64,000 bases of DNA from Owenia fusiformis (taxonomy: Eukaryota > Annelida > Polychaeta > Sabellida > Oweniidae). The DNA lies in NCBI GenBank assembly GCA_903813345.2, contig CAIIXF020000008.1:27328822-27392821 (forward strand). The letters are read 5' to 3'. Made by a program: the position numbers and the translations under genes. Positions 33,501 through 39,085 of this stretch are shown here, piece after piece (the stretch's first letter is position 1; each line of letters opens with the position of its first letter). The notes beneath the pieces were generated by a model, which searched no databases, was not told where the DNA came from, and saw only the letters and a list, made by a program, of their open reading frames with translations.

Positions 33501-34761
33501 TCTAAATATCACTGAAGAGTTGAATGCTCGTCTGGTTGGTAATAAGTCACGAATTTTCTGATGAGGCACAACAACTTAACAATACATGTATATTTAATTA
33601 TGTTATTACAGATGAGTTGAAGGCCCGTCTAGTTGGTAAAAAAGCACGAGTGTTACTCCCCAAGCTGGGGCACTGCGACTCTCCTGTTAACAAGGACAAC
33701 GAGGTTAAGGTGTGGACGTTCCTGGAGAACAGGGTGAACCTATTATTGAAAGCCTATCCTGGCACGATGCAGGTAGGCAAAGGAATATGACATTGAACAC
33801 ATCATTGATATGACGTAGAAATGATATGCTTTATTATTAATTGATTCCTCTCTCTTTAAAAGGATTAAGCATAGGGAGGCTGTTTTAACTTCAATATCTT
33901 CTTAACTTCAACCTCTCCATTTGTGTTTTTTTTTTAAAACATTGACAGCCACAAATGCTGTATTTTTAGCTTCTTAAATCTCCACTATTGGAATCATTGA
34001 ATTTGTATATTAAAGATGAACAATTGTAAATATTGGTTGCAATCAGATTAAGCTAAAAAATGAAGAATAGAATAATGATATTATACTAATCATACAACCT
34101 TATTTTCCAGGATGATGCTGATAAATTGAAATCAGATAAACTGTCGTTCAATCAGAAGGAAGCAGTCAAACTTCGTATGAATGAGAGGATAATCCTCGAG
34201 AACACTGTTAATTATGCAAAGAAGCAGAAAGTTGCGGCCGAGACAAATATTAAGGAAGATTATTCACTAGACGCTGAGGTTGATGAGACAATGTTGTCAG
34301 AGTTCAATCAGGTACACGGGGATCCATTGGATGCTATGCTGGCTCAGAATGGATGCACGGACACGTGTTGTGACCATCAATACCCAGTCTCTTTAGAGCA
34401 AGCGCGGAAAGCTGTCCCTCAAAATATAAGTGATATATCAGATATTTCACTTGCCCAGCCTGCCACAATTGAAACTGTTCACTCTAATGTCTACATGGGG
34501 ACTGACCCACGTAATGTTAACACGGAACAAATTAAGAACAACATGGACAATAAAGAAAATGAATGCGAGAAGCCAAAAGATAATTTAGAACATACAAAGG
34601 GAGCTGTTGTCTTAACGGAAGTGAAACAAGAAAAAAATGACTCGAAAAAAGTTGGATCAGTAAGTAATGGTGTTGTTAAATGTGACACTTTGGGCAATGG
34701 AAGTGACATTAAGCATGGAAGTGACATAAAGAATGGAAATGACATAAAGAGCCCCACGTAA
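415..34761 (+). CDS. SETD3: SETD3, actin-histidine N-methyltransferase (13 visible exons, 5' end outside window)
   Basis: SETD3 transfers a methyl group from S-adenosylmethionine to a histidine of actin (His73 in vertebrates) in the cytosol. Thirteen GT-AG exons join in one frame: 415-510, 783-928, 1186-1258, 3411-3521, 7890-7970, 9017-9081, 9576-9634, 25001-25190, 27053-27152, 32079-32145, 32808-32908, 33612-33772 and 34111-34761, giving 632 residues plus stop. The product follows the vertebrate protein almost end to end: GYGLRATKDI and VPRKLMMT at the start of the SET domain, ARQYAYFFK, the actin-binding TRQNQIPT segment, LIPLWDMSNHSNG with the SET NH motif, IFIFYGRRSNAEF with the catalytic-type Tyr, then a Rubisco-LSMT-like C-terminal substrate-binding domain (VKVWTFLENRVNLLLKAY). 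The start codon and roughly the first 35 residues are missing and must lie left of the window. The C-terminal tail is longer than in vertebrates and low in complexity. The largest intron (9635-25000) is 15.4 kb. Confidence 0.97.
783..928 (+). CDS. SETD3: SETD3 exon
   Basis: Acceptor TTTTTCAG, donor GTAAGA. It encodes GFTLNHYNRADHFKGFMTWV through ETGYGLRATKDIP. The GYGLRAT stretch is the SAM-binding start of the SET fold. Confidence 0.95.
1186..1258 (+). CDS. SETD3: SETD3 exon
   Basis: Acceptor CTTTTCAG, donor GTGAGC. It encodes MDSPFLTVPRKLMMTVASAK then DSII and the first base of Gly. The FLxVPRKLxMT signature is clear, with Thr where the vertebrate enzyme has Trp. The exon's 3' end and donor are partly duplicated at 3251-3300. 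Confidence 0.95.
1434..1560 (+). repeat. Candidate tRNA-derived SINE fragment
   Basis: An A-box-like TTGGCTGAGAGG (1434-1445) is followed about 50 bp later by a B-box-like GAGGTTGCGAGTT (about 1493-1505), the layout of an internal pol III promoter. I could not fold a credible cloverleaf or assign an anticodon, so this is at best a degenerate tRNA-like head and not a functional tRNA gene. It lies immediately left of the foldback element at 1572. Confidence 0.35.
1572..2658. mobile_element. 1.09-kb foldback element (long inverted repeats, no transposase)
   Basis: Left arm about 1572-1957 and right arm about 2280-2658 are near-perfect reverse complements, both ending ACACCCTATGCAGACAGAGC. Flanking TAA triplets (1569-1571 and 2659-2661) could be a 3-bp target duplication of the PIF/Harbinger TWA type. 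A TTAA reading with one mismatched terminal base is also possible. The spacer contains a second small palindrome (about 2202-2270) reusing the CTCCGCACCCAATATTT motif found in the arms. There is no coding capacity: the two 63-residue open frames in the arms are mirror copies of each other. Confidence 0.8.
2658..3247. mobile_element. Second foldback element abutting the first
   Basis: The ends TTAAAGGTATATTCCTTCCC (left) and, on the reverse strand, TTAAAGGGACATTCCTGACC (right) are inverted repeats. Homology runs inward on both sides, including the shared ATGACATCACTT / AAGTGATGTCAT and TTGAGAGTCAATG stretches. Both ends carry TTAA, so a TTAA-targeting (piggyBac-like) MITE is possible. It directly adjoins the element ending at 2658 and has no coding capacity. 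Confidence 0.7.
3251..3300 (+). pseudogene. Duplicated SETD3 exon-3 end with splice donor (decoy)
   Basis: This 50-bp stretch repeats 1243-1294, the end of the third visible exon plus the start of its intron: AAGGA.T.TCATAG followed by GTGAGCCAATA, then CTAAGGACTC. The GTGAGC donor is intact, but the copy holds only about 14 exon bases and has no acceptor, so it is a decayed duplicate, not an exon. Confidence 0.7.
3411..3521 (+). CDS. SETD3: SETD3 exon
   Basis: Acceptor TTTGTAG, donor GTATCC. It encodes GPFVEQDQILQAMPNVVIAL then HLLCERLLPSAFWEPYI. The ILQAM and HLLCER...FW.PYI blocks are diagnostic for SETD3. Confidence 0.95.
4701..4775 (+). repeat. tRNA-derived SINE head
   Basis: The layout resembles a tRNA: TGGCTGCTAGTTCAGG (A-box region), GTAGAGCATCAGAATCTAG (D-arm and anticodon-like part), and GGTTTTGTTCC (4759-4769), which approximates the B-box GGTTCGATTCC. 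Spacing fits a pol III internal promoter. Degenerate stems argue for a SINE or tRNA relic, not a working tRNA. Confidence 0.45.
5030..6010. repeat. Degenerate long-period array dense in TGACCTTGACCT motifs
   Basis: Poorly conserved units share the order 'AGATATTGACCTTTGACCTTGA ... GGTCACC.TATCATT.GT..CCAA.GGTCA ... GCCAACTACC'. By eye there are about 25 GACCT(T/C/A) hexamers in 980 bp, many in direct pairs (TGACCTTGACCT). These match nuclear-receptor half-sites in sequence. No frame is open across the array. Confidence 0.75.
7890..7970 (+). CDS. SETD3: SETD3 exon
   Basis: Acceptor CCCATGAAG, donor GTAAGT. Split codons at both ends fit the neighbours. It encodes KILPDCFSTPLYFTTEDMKE then LKGSPAL, matching vertebrate LPSEYDTPLYFEEDEVRYLQ. 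Confidence 0.92.
8008..8172. repeat. Small palindromic MITE-like repeat
   Basis: The imperfect palindrome is centred near 8085. GTTTAAATATGAAT and ATTCATATTTAAAC face each other, and outer AAGCTTGTATTC/AACAAGCTT ends are also inverted. It is about 165 bp with no coding capacity. Confidence 0.55.
8294..8386. repeat. Left member of a 3.3-kb-apart inverted pair
   Basis: About 93 bp, including CCCCTTTTGGGGAAATTATC and AATAGGAATTCACAAAATGA, recur in reverse complement at about 11551-11653 with roughly 85% identity by eye. The two copies flank three SETD3 exons, so they are more likely independent insertions of one dispersed family than ends of a single element. Confidence 0.65.
9017..9081 (+). 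CDS. SETD3: SETD3 exon
   Basis: Acceptor AATTTGTAG, donor GTAAAA. It encodes (N)DAMSQYRNIARQYAYFFK then EFQ, matching vertebrate SQYKNTARQYAYFYK. It starts with two bases of a split codon and ends in phase 0. Confidence 0.94.
9576..9634 (+). CDS. SETD3: SETD3 exon
   Basis: Acceptor TATTTCCAG, donor GTGAGC. It encodes TSSEAMKLPMKNSFCFDDY plus two bases of Arg, which is completed 15.4 kb downstream as R-WAVSAVMTRQ. It corresponds to vertebrate KLPLKDSFTYEDYRW. Confidence 0.93.
9741..10386. mobile_element. Nonautonomous Tc1/mariner-like element (CAGGGTGACCC ends)
   Basis: It is flanked by TA on both sides (9739-9740, 10387-10388). Terminal inverted repeats are CAGGGTGACCCAATAAAAAC (left) and CAGGGTGACCCCAAAAACAG (right, reverse strand). 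At 646 bp with no long frame, it is a MITE mobilised in trans by a Tc1/mariner transposase, if at all. Confidence 0.8.
10556..11155. repeat. Three degenerate tandem copies (about 160-220 bp)
   Basis: Repeated landmarks are GTAACATGTCCGCATT (10583), GTAACATTTACGCATT (10803) and GTAACATTTGTATAT (10964), with shared GATTAGCAACCTTGAATATT and AAGGATCTCAT. Divergence between copies indicates an old duplication. Confidence 0.65.
11535..11653. repeat. Poly-G run plus right member of inverted pair
   Basis: An uninterrupted G run of about 18 bases (about 11535-11552) is followed by the reverse-complement copy of the 8294-8386 repeat (CAATTCATTTTGTAAATTCC, CCCCAAAAGGGG). Confidence 0.7.
12001..12194. 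mobile_element. Pogo/Tigger-like MITE (CAGTRAAACC ends)
   Basis: TA target duplications lie at 11999-12000 and 12195-12196. The ends CAGTAAAACCTG and, in reverse, CAGTGAAATTTAG are inverted repeats resembling pogo-group termini. The interior has a short tandem series of CACTAGACACAGGTGTT units. It is 194 bp and noncoding. Confidence 0.7.
12195..18060. other. SETD3 intron, no gene seen
   Basis: No open frame longer than about 100 codons and no recognisable domain. It contains an isolated TACAGGGTG end at 13269, a TTTAGCTCACATGGTGAGC repeat end near 13842, and a GTCCGTCTGTC/TGATAACTCAA-type dispersed repeat at about 17035-17400 whose relative lies at about 25470-25660. Confidence 0.6.
18065..18195 (+). 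promoter_or_regulatory. Candidate TATA promoter and 5'UTR exon of the nested gene
   Basis: TATATAAG (18065-18072) lies about 25-30 bp upstream of a plausible start site. The following stretch ends in a strong donor AAAAAG|GTAAGA at 18196. The TATA motif sits inside a GCTGTCT/AGACAGC hairpin. If spliced to 18605 (acceptor TTTTTTCAG), the exon would be noncoding, because every joined frame meets a stop. An alternative exon start at 18120 after TTTCAACAG is equally possible. Confidence 0.3.
18623..18718 (+). repeat. 48-bp tandem duplication upstream of nested ORF
   Basis: Two adjacent 48-bp copies begin CATTATCTTAATGTAGATAA at 18623 and 18671, with three or four differences. The first has a TAA in the reading frame of the downstream ORF. 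The second is read through by the longest version of the ORF, which starts at 18656. This favours the internal Met at 18731 as the true start. Confidence 0.85.
18731..19934 (+). CDS. Nested gene: Ser/Thr-rich (mucin-like) single-pass membrane protein
   Basis: The exon runs from ATG 18731 to 19527, where TACAA|GTAAGT is a strong donor. TTTGTGTTTCAG at 19915 accepts, and GCATATTGGTTTTGTG then TAA (19932-19934) adds HIGFV. Without splicing the frame stops at once (TAA, 19529-19531). The first 30 residues (MLSIWKQWCC then VVMLLYVCLSIHLSVLA) look like a signal peptide. The roughly 190-residue ectodomain is dominated by Thr, Ser, Asp and Ile with SIIDTSIIDTSAIDS-type repeats, suited to O-glycosylation, and has a few N-x-S/T sites (e.g. 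NTTEY). A hydrophobic helix (HLIAIIGIVLPLLLSVLLIV) and a short basic tail (WNKRYYYK) follow. The topology is type I membrane protein. I recognise no family. An upstream in-frame ATG at 18656 would bury the signal peptide. The gene lies on the same strand inside the 15.4-kb SETD3 intron, and its own promoter is only a guess. Confidence 0.6.
19935..21984. other. SETD3 intron, no gene seen
   Basis: The first part probably holds the 3'UTR of the nested gene. I could not identify a convincing AATAAA close to its stop. Short frames here (under 100 codons) have no recognisable domain. A stray unit of the following minisatellite (GGGTATATTGGGAATAAGTA) sits at about 21657. Confidence 0.5.
21985..22585. 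repeat. Minisatellite of about 40 bp
   Basis: About 14-15 copies of a unit reading GAGTAGGGTATATTGGGAAT then AAGGACCCCACAA(CAAATTGT). Unit length varies from 39 to 44 bp. Several reverse-strand frames stay open through the array only because the unit lacks stops. These encode PIYPTH..LLWG repeats and are not genes. Confidence 0.9.
23164..24186. mobile_element. 1.0-kb element with about 38-bp inverted ends
   Basis: Left end (23164-23201) CTATAGTATGGAATTTATTT.. and right end (24148-24186, reverse) CTATAGTATGGTGTTAAAAC.. share TGTATCAAAATTGGACAT. Inside are repeated CATCATATATG/CGCATCA motifs (about 23225-23300) and a 111-codon Cys-rich forward frame (23793-24128) with a duplicated KVCDRYI segment. 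I recognise no transposase domain. It is probably nonautonomous. Confidence 0.6.
25001..25190 (+). CDS. SETD3: SETD3 exon (SET catalytic core)
   Basis: Acceptor TATTTCTAG, donor GTGAGT. It encodes WAVSAVMTRQNQIPTPDGEQ, then ALIPLWDMSNHSNG and the post-NH region. TRQNQIP contains the Asn that contacts the target histidine in the human enzyme, and NHSNG carries the SET NH motif. It is the most conserved exon. Confidence 0.97.
25470..25660 (+). repeat. Dispersed repeat (GTCCGTCCGTCTGTC / TGATAACTCAAATAC)
   Basis: CTATCCGTCCGTCCGTCTGT followed by GGGTGATAACTCAAATAC and a TATAGGCTGA.GCCT stretch recurs at about 17035-17400 (TTGGGTGATAACTCAAGACC; TATAGGCTGATGCCT). The CCGTCCGTCTGTC motif also opens the 38.1-kb repeat. 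I associate such repeats with lophotrochozoan genomes. Confidence 0.6.
26195..26350 (+). repeat. Dispersed repeat (TGACATATTGTTATAGT / GTAACAAATG)
   Basis: The order GTGACATATTGTTATAGT, TTTTGTGGATG, TTTGGCAGT, TCTGTAACAAATG, TGACATTTTGCATGT recurs at 27335-27450 and 56671-56830, with a shorter trace near 8800-8830. All are same-orientation fragments without coding content. Confidence 0.7.
26835..26966 (+). repeat. Dispersed GGCCCGTAGCCAG-family element
   Basis: It begins CAGGCCCATAGCCAGGATTT and continues GCCAAGGGGTTCACTTTTT. Relatives lie at 51990-52152 (reverse), 53070-53280 and 56960-57072. This copy also ends with an inverted CCAGGCTATGAGCCTGC. Confidence 0.7.
27053..27152 (+). CDS. SETD3: SETD3 exon (end of SET domain)
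   Basis: Acceptor TTGCTTTTCAG, donor GTATAT. It encodes IFIFYGRRSNAEFLLHSGFI then PSDNQSDRIGIKL. The FYGxRSNAEF block includes the catalytic-type Tyr of the SET fold. Confidence 0.96.
27335..27450 (+). repeat. Dispersed repeat copy (as at 26195)
   Basis: TTTTGTGGATGGTGTTTGGC then TGTCTGTAACAAATGGAAGG and CTTTTGCATGTCATTGTCTT match the 26195-26350 and 56671-56830 copies. Confidence 0.65.
27715..28500 (+). pseudogene. LINE (non-LTR retrotransposon) reverse-transcriptase relic
   Basis: The open part ends HYISVGVPQGSLLGALLFLI then CINDMPDN, the typical RT block before the active site. The YADD box follows in another frame (TATGCAGATGATACATCT, about 27978-27995), so a frameshift separates them. 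Further downstream, out of frame again, are DLNLVPKWSNTWKLQ and IRSHKHLGVIF, also standard RT landmarks. Endonuclease, 5' end and tail are not recognisable. It is a 5'-truncated, frameshifted, inactive copy, sense-oriented in a SETD3 intron. Confidence 0.85.
29485..29650. repeat. Imperfect palindrome, MITE-like
   Basis: GATACAAGCCTGGTCTGCAT...CACAGAATGAAATTCTGC on the left faces GCAGAATTTCATCTTGTGTC...ACAGACCAGGTTTGTATCC on the right, about 165 bp overall. Noncoding. Confidence 0.6.
31103..31240. repeat. Perfect 38-bp inverted repeat around a 62-bp loop
   Basis: 31103-31140 and 31203-31240 are exact reverse complements (starting GTTATTGAATGATTTGAAGT). The loop also shows partial symmetry (GATATTCTGTATTGG / AAATACGGAATTTC). 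No coding content. It lies in a SETD3 intron, so the nascent transcript could form a strong hairpin. Confidence 0.9.
32079..32145 (+). CDS. SETD3: SETD3 exon
   Basis: Acceptor TGTGTTGCAG, donor GTAAGT. It encodes GISKNDSLYVMKAEMLARVG then LM, matching vertebrate GVSKSDRLYAMKAEVLARAGI at the start of the C-terminal domain. Confidence 0.95.
32360..32411. repeat. (TTGTA)n microsatellite
   Basis: Ten or so uninterrupted TTGTA pentamers, in the intron before the SETD3 exon at 32808. Confidence 0.95.
32683..32797. repeat. Degenerate 16-bp repeat next to a splice acceptor
   Basis: About seven copies of a unit like TTTTATGACCTGCATTC (variants ACATGT, CTTGCA) end only about 10 bp before the CTTACAG acceptor of the 32808 exon. 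The branch point and pyrimidine tract of that exon therefore probably derive from the repeat. Confidence 0.75.
32808..32908 (+). CDS. SETD3: SETD3 exon
   Basis: Acceptor TTGTCTTACAG, donor GTGGGT. It encodes SRGFALHVGTGTERFGGIDP then DLLAFLRIFHLNE. FALH and LLAFLRIF match the vertebrate C-terminal domain. The GTGTERFGG insert is less conserved. Confidence 0.94.
32952..33085. repeat. Direct duplication of about 57 bp
   Basis: AGCCAGATTTCATGAAAATC...CACATGATTGTGAGACACGAGA (from 32952) is repeated about 76 bp later with one substitution and one inserted A. Confidence 0.8.
33513..33560 (+). pseudogene. Decayed tandem copy of the next SETD3 exon's start
   Basis: GAAGAGTTGAATGCTCGTCT then GGTTGGTAATAAGTCACGA parallels the true exon at 33612 (GATGAGTTGAAGGCCCGTCT, GTTGGTAAAAAAGCACGAG). 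It would read EELNARLVGNKSRIF and then TGA. Its first residues, EEL, resemble the vertebrate version even more than the true exon does. There is no convincing acceptor or downstream donor. Confidence 0.7.
33612..33772 (+). CDS. SETD3: SETD3 exon
   Basis: Acceptor GTTATTACAG, donor GTAGGC. It encodes DELKARLVGKKARVLLPKLG, then HCDSPVNKDNEVKVWTFLEN and RVNLLLKAYPGTMQ. DNEVK.WTFLE.R..LLLK.Y is the hallmark of the SETD3 C-terminal domain. Confidence 0.96.
34111..34761 (+). CDS. SETD3: SETD3 terminal exon
   Basis: The acceptor TATTTTCCAG precedes 34111. The frame runs from DDADKLKSDKLSFNQKEAVK through LRMNERIILENTVNYAKKQK to TAA at 34759-34761. The first 50 residues match the vertebrate end of the folded domain (A.KLR..E..ILE..V). 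The remaining 165 or so are an acidic, poorly conserved tail closing with an imperfect GSDIKHGSDIKNGNDIK repeat. Confidence 0.94.
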   Translation, partial: DDADKLKSDKLSFNQKEAVKLRMNERIILENTVNYAKKQKVAAETNIKEDYSLDAEVDETMLSEFNQVHGDPLDAMLAQNGCTDTCCDHQYPVSLEQARKAVPQNISDISDISLAQPATIETVHSNVYMGTDPRNVNTEQIKNNMDNKENECEKPKDNLEHTKGAVVLTEVKQEKNDSKKVGSVSNGVVKCDTLGNGSDIKHGSDIKNGNDIKSPT

Positions 34762-35454
34762 AACTGATCTCAGTCGGCCATTTTAGTACAAATTAACAGA
34801 ACACAGAATAAGAGCTATATGCAGATGTATTGATAAAATGCAGAGGTTATATGATATAACGCAGCTGTTATATGATACAATGCAGATTTTATTTACTGTT
34901 ATTCTAGTTAATACTGTGTGCAATTAAGACAATATACCTGTACAGGTATTGTGAGTGAATGTGTACCTTTGTTCATTATTATTATTATGAAGTCAGTTAA
35001 ATCAGGGAAGTATTGTAGAATACTGATGAGATTTCTGTAAATGTCAATATATAGACATGAGATTATGCTTGCTTTTAAATCTTATAATCATATTAGTGTT
35101 TTCCTATGGCCATGCCTTCTTTCAGTGGAGGTTAGAGGAATAAACAAATTGTTCTTGTTCTTGTAAATCACCTGGCTTTAAATATTATTCTGCCTTATCC
35201 CACACTTATGAAACATAACGTTATCTAGCATGTGACTCTGTGTCTGCTTACATACTGTTTTCATAACGTTAAATAACCAAATGAAAATTGATTTCTTGCA
35301 ATTTCATACTATGTGACTCAAATGCAATAAAATACATTTTCTTTGGAAGTTTTGTACAATCATGAAAATAAGATTGGTCACACATCTTAATTCGCCAATT
35401 TACTGTACTGGCTTAACTTGTGGTTTTAGATTTTGCTAATTGTGATATACGTTC
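34762..35454 (+). other. SETD3: SETD3 3'UTR and flank with candidate poly(A) signals
   Basis: AATAAA at 35139-35144 and again at 35326-35331 are the best candidates for 3' end formation, giving 3'UTRs of about 0.4-0.6 kb. A short GCAGATGTATTGATAAAATG / GCAGCTGTTATATGATA-type repeat lies just after the stop. No other gene is seen. Confidence 0.55.
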
Positions 35455-36330
35455 ACTATAATACACTGAACTAAGAATATGCTAGACTGAGGTCAGAATA
35501 CCCTAGACTGGGCCCAGACATGCTAGACTTGGCACAAGACACTCTAGTCAAAGCCCAGAATGTACTAGACTGAACACAGAATACCCTATACTGAGTCCAA
35601 AATGTACTAGACTTAGCAAAGAAAATTCTATACTGAGCTCAGAATATACTAGACTTAGCACAGAATACCCTAGCCTGAGCTCAGAATATACTAGACTTAG
35701 CACAGAATACCCTAGCCTGAGGTCAAATTATACTAGACTTTGCACAGAATACCCTAGCCTGAGCCCAGAATATTCTCTAACTTAACACAGAATACTCTAG
35801 TCTAGCCCTAGCCCAGAATACACTAGACTAAGTACAGAATACAATAGACTGTGTCCAGAATACCATATGTTTAGCACAGAATAGCCTAGCCTGAGGCCAG
35901 AATATACTAGACTTAGCTACAATACCCTTGACTGTTTCCAGAATATGCTAGACTTGGTATAGAATGCTCTAGTCTAGCCTGAGCCCAGAATTCACTAGAC
36001 TGAGTCCAGAATACCATATACTTAGCACAGAATACCCTAGCCTGAGGCCAGAATATACTAGACTTAGCTACAATACCCTTGACTGTTTCCAGAATATGCT
36101 AGACTTGGTATAGAATGCTCTAGTCTAGCCTGAGCCCATAATACACAAGACTTAGTACAGAATACCATAGACTGAGCCAGCCCAGAACATACTAGATTTA
36201 GCACATATTACCTCAAAACTATTCATTGCTCTTTCCTGGGGAAATTGCAGAATACACTAGATTGGGTACAATTACACTAGATTGGGTACAATTACTGAAC
36301 TACACTAGAATGATTACAGATTGAGATTTG
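35455..36330. repeat. 42-bp tandem array downstream of SETD3
   Basis: Around 18-20 divergent units of the form AGAATATACTAGACTTAGCA then CAGAATACCCTAGCCTGAGC. Each 42-bp unit is two related 21-bp halves (AGAATA.ACTAGACT.AG.AC). A recent internal duplication of about 126 bp is visible (35880-36005 against 36005-36131). Confidence 0.88.
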
Positions 36331-36947
36331 TGGCTAGCTTACTTGAAGTAATATCCTGTCTTGAATATTGATTTGGTTTTTAATTGTGTAGATTAGGAAT
36401 ATATAATACATTTATGAATGTAGTGATACTGGTTTGTGCCTTTTTCATGTATGGTTGTATTTTTTGTTCTTCTTGTTCTTGATTACAAGTCAAAGTAGCG
36501 TATGTGTCAGTGTGTACACCGGATGCAACATTATAGCCTATTATAAGCCCCGTATTAGCCCAATATTACAGTTTTAGATGAAAATAAAACCCGTCTAATC
36601 TGAACACCAATGGGACTGGCCAAAAGTGTTTTAGCAGCTTTTCATATTTCAAGGTTTTTTAATATGAAAGTCTCCTATGAAAGTCTATTGGAGACAATAA
36701 ACTGGAACTGAAAAAGTGTTTGTATTGAGAGTGGTTACACTGTATATAGTGCTCACAGATAAATGATCCTTTTAAGATTCAATACACACAACAATTGCAA
36801 AAAGTTGCAAATATTGTAAGATTAATGTCTAGAATACTAGAATATTCCTGCTTCCCACAAAGTCCTTGCATGCAATGCAATTAGAGAGACGATATTGTTA
36901 AGTAAGAAGTGATAAACATCTAGATAGACACAGTCATGTATCAGACA

Positions 36948-37160
36948 GTTGCCATGTATTTAGATTGTCTCCCCATCTTTATCTCAAAGTCCAAATCGTT
37001 CAGTTCACAGTAGTTAAAATAATGAGTTGCCATGTATTTAGATTGTCTCTCCATCTATATCTCAAAGTTCAAATTGTTCAGTTCACAGTAGTTAAATATA
37101 ATGAGTTGCCATGTATTTAGATTGTCTCGCCATCTATATCACAAAGACCAAAATGTTCAA
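36948..37160. repeat. Three tandem copies of a 78-bp unit
   Basis: GTTGCCATGTATTTAGATTG starts at 36948, 37026 and 37105. Copies are about 90% alike by eye. Confidence 0.88.
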
Positions 37161-38059
37161 GTCAAAGTGGTTGAATATTGTATACATGTAAAGATGGCAA
37201 AGTTGAGAGTAAAGTCAGGAACAAACATCTTAATTACAAATTGAAAAGATCACTTTAGCATTAGTTTATTCAGTCATAGCTATTGTTTATTAAATACACC
37301 TTCTTATCTACTATTTCAAAAATTAATATTCTTTTGTGAATTTGATATGTTTCATGGATCTATAATTGCAAATGTGGTGAGACAATTATGTCTACATAGT
37401 TCAAAAGTTTACGTATTAATACCTGGAAGACGTTTAATATAGGGTGGGCCAGAAAAAACATTACAGAGTTTTTATTTTTGCTCATGAACTTCAAAACTAT
37501 AATTGTCATTATTGACACAGGAGATTATTTATACAAACCTTTGTATTGTATATTTATTTACTCTCATTATTAATAATTAAGGATACCCATTGTTTATTGG
37601 GCGTTTCCAAGGTAACATATGTAATTTCCGTTTAAATTAATATCATTTCCTATGTCTACATTTTATAACCTTTCCAACCAAAGTTGTCTTCAAGGTCAAT
37701 CACTTTTAAAGTCCATTTTCAGTTTTCCCACTCAGTTAATTGTGATATCCACAGCCCCAAGTCTACGTTTGACTTAAAACAGAGACTTTAATCATGATAA
37801 GAAAAGTCAAATGTGCAGTTGTTCCAAAAACAGCATGAATATATTTTCAGGTACAGGGTGACCAAAAATCGAACCCTCTTATTTTTGTTCGACTTTTCAA
37901 TGATAGTGAAATGCATGAAACAGTGATTTAGAGCAGTTATATTGCAGCAACGATTTTCAGACATATTCCATTAAATTAATATTTTTTGATGAGATAAGAA
38001 CATTTTTAATGGAATAATTTTTTTCTTGCAATTAGTAATTCAACCAGTTAAACCCATCC

Positions 38060-39085
38060 AGTCTTTTTAGCTCACATGGTGAGCTTTTGCAATCACTCAC
38101 TTGTCCGTCTGTCTGTCCGTGCGTGCGTCCGTCCGTCAACAATAGTGGCACGTTTAAAACCTCTGTCGATAGGATTCCTGTTTTAAGTTATTTTTGTTAA
38201 ACATCAATACAGAAAACTCCCCTCTGACTCCTGGTTCAAAAGCTCGCCTATTTTCAAGATGGCCGCCATTTTTGTCTCGTGAAATTCATTTTTGACCCAT
38301 TTCCTAGCTTTACAAATAATGTCCGGTGTCCTGCATTGTTAAAATCCATGTCAATGTGAAGAGTAGTCATATGAAATAATTTTGTTACAAAAAATCAGCA
38401 AAAAATTATATATTAAAAAAATTTTCAGCCATTTTAGTTAACACTGATTTGTCCATCCGTCTCGCGAAATCCACTTTTGGACCATTTGTGTTAAAACCTC
38501 TGTCGATAGGATTCCCGTTTTAAGTTATTTTTGTTCAACATCAATACAAAAAACTCCCCTATGACTCCTGGTTCAAAAGCTCGCCTATTTTCAAAATGGC
38601 CGCCATTTTTGTTCCGCGAAATTCAATTTTGGCCCATTTCCTAGCTTTATGAATTATTTCAGGGGTGTCCTGCATTGTAAAAGCCATGTCACTGTAAAGA
38701 GTAGTTGTATGAAATAATTTTGTAACAAAAAATCGGCAAAAAATCATATCCGTTTTTTTTTATTTTCAGCCATTTTAGTTAACATTGATTTGTCCATCTG
38801 TCTCTCAGTCAGTCCAAGATAGCGACAAGTTTAAAAACCAATGTCTGTCAACACTTGGCTCTTTTTAAATCCTCTGTAGATAGGATTCCTGTTTTAGAAT
38901 ATTTTTGTTAAGCATCAATAAAGAAAAAAAAACTGTGACCCCTGCTTCAAAAGCTCGCCTATTTTCAAAACAGCCACCATTTTTGTCTTGTGAAATTCAC
39001 TTTTGGCCCTATTCCTAGCTTTACGAATAATTCCAGGTGTCCTGCATTGTAAAAAGCCATGTCTTTGTAAAGAGTAGTTGTATGG
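38060..39085. repeat. Three copies of a 340-375 bp repeat (TTTAGCTCACATGGTGAGC family)
   Basis: The array opens with TTTTTAGCTCACATGGTGAG and a GTCCGT-rich stretch. CCTCTGTCGATAGGATTCC recurs at 38160, 38497 and (altered) 38871. Each unit carries AAGCTCGCCTATTTTCAA then AATGGCCGCCATTTTTG, which is palindromic around GGCCGCC, is CAGCCACC in the third copy, and resembles a YY1-type site. Noncoding. Confidence 0.85.

Noticed and set aside
34126-34761. Separate gene starting inside the last SETD3 exon
   Set aside because: The apparent start is a TTG in the middle of the exon. The reading frame is continuous with the preceding SETD3 exon through the 34110 acceptor.
37438-37870. Tc1-like element between the CAGGGTG-type ends at 37438 and 37856
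   Set aside because: Both ends have the same orientation and different inner sequence, so they are solitary ends of two elements and not a pair.
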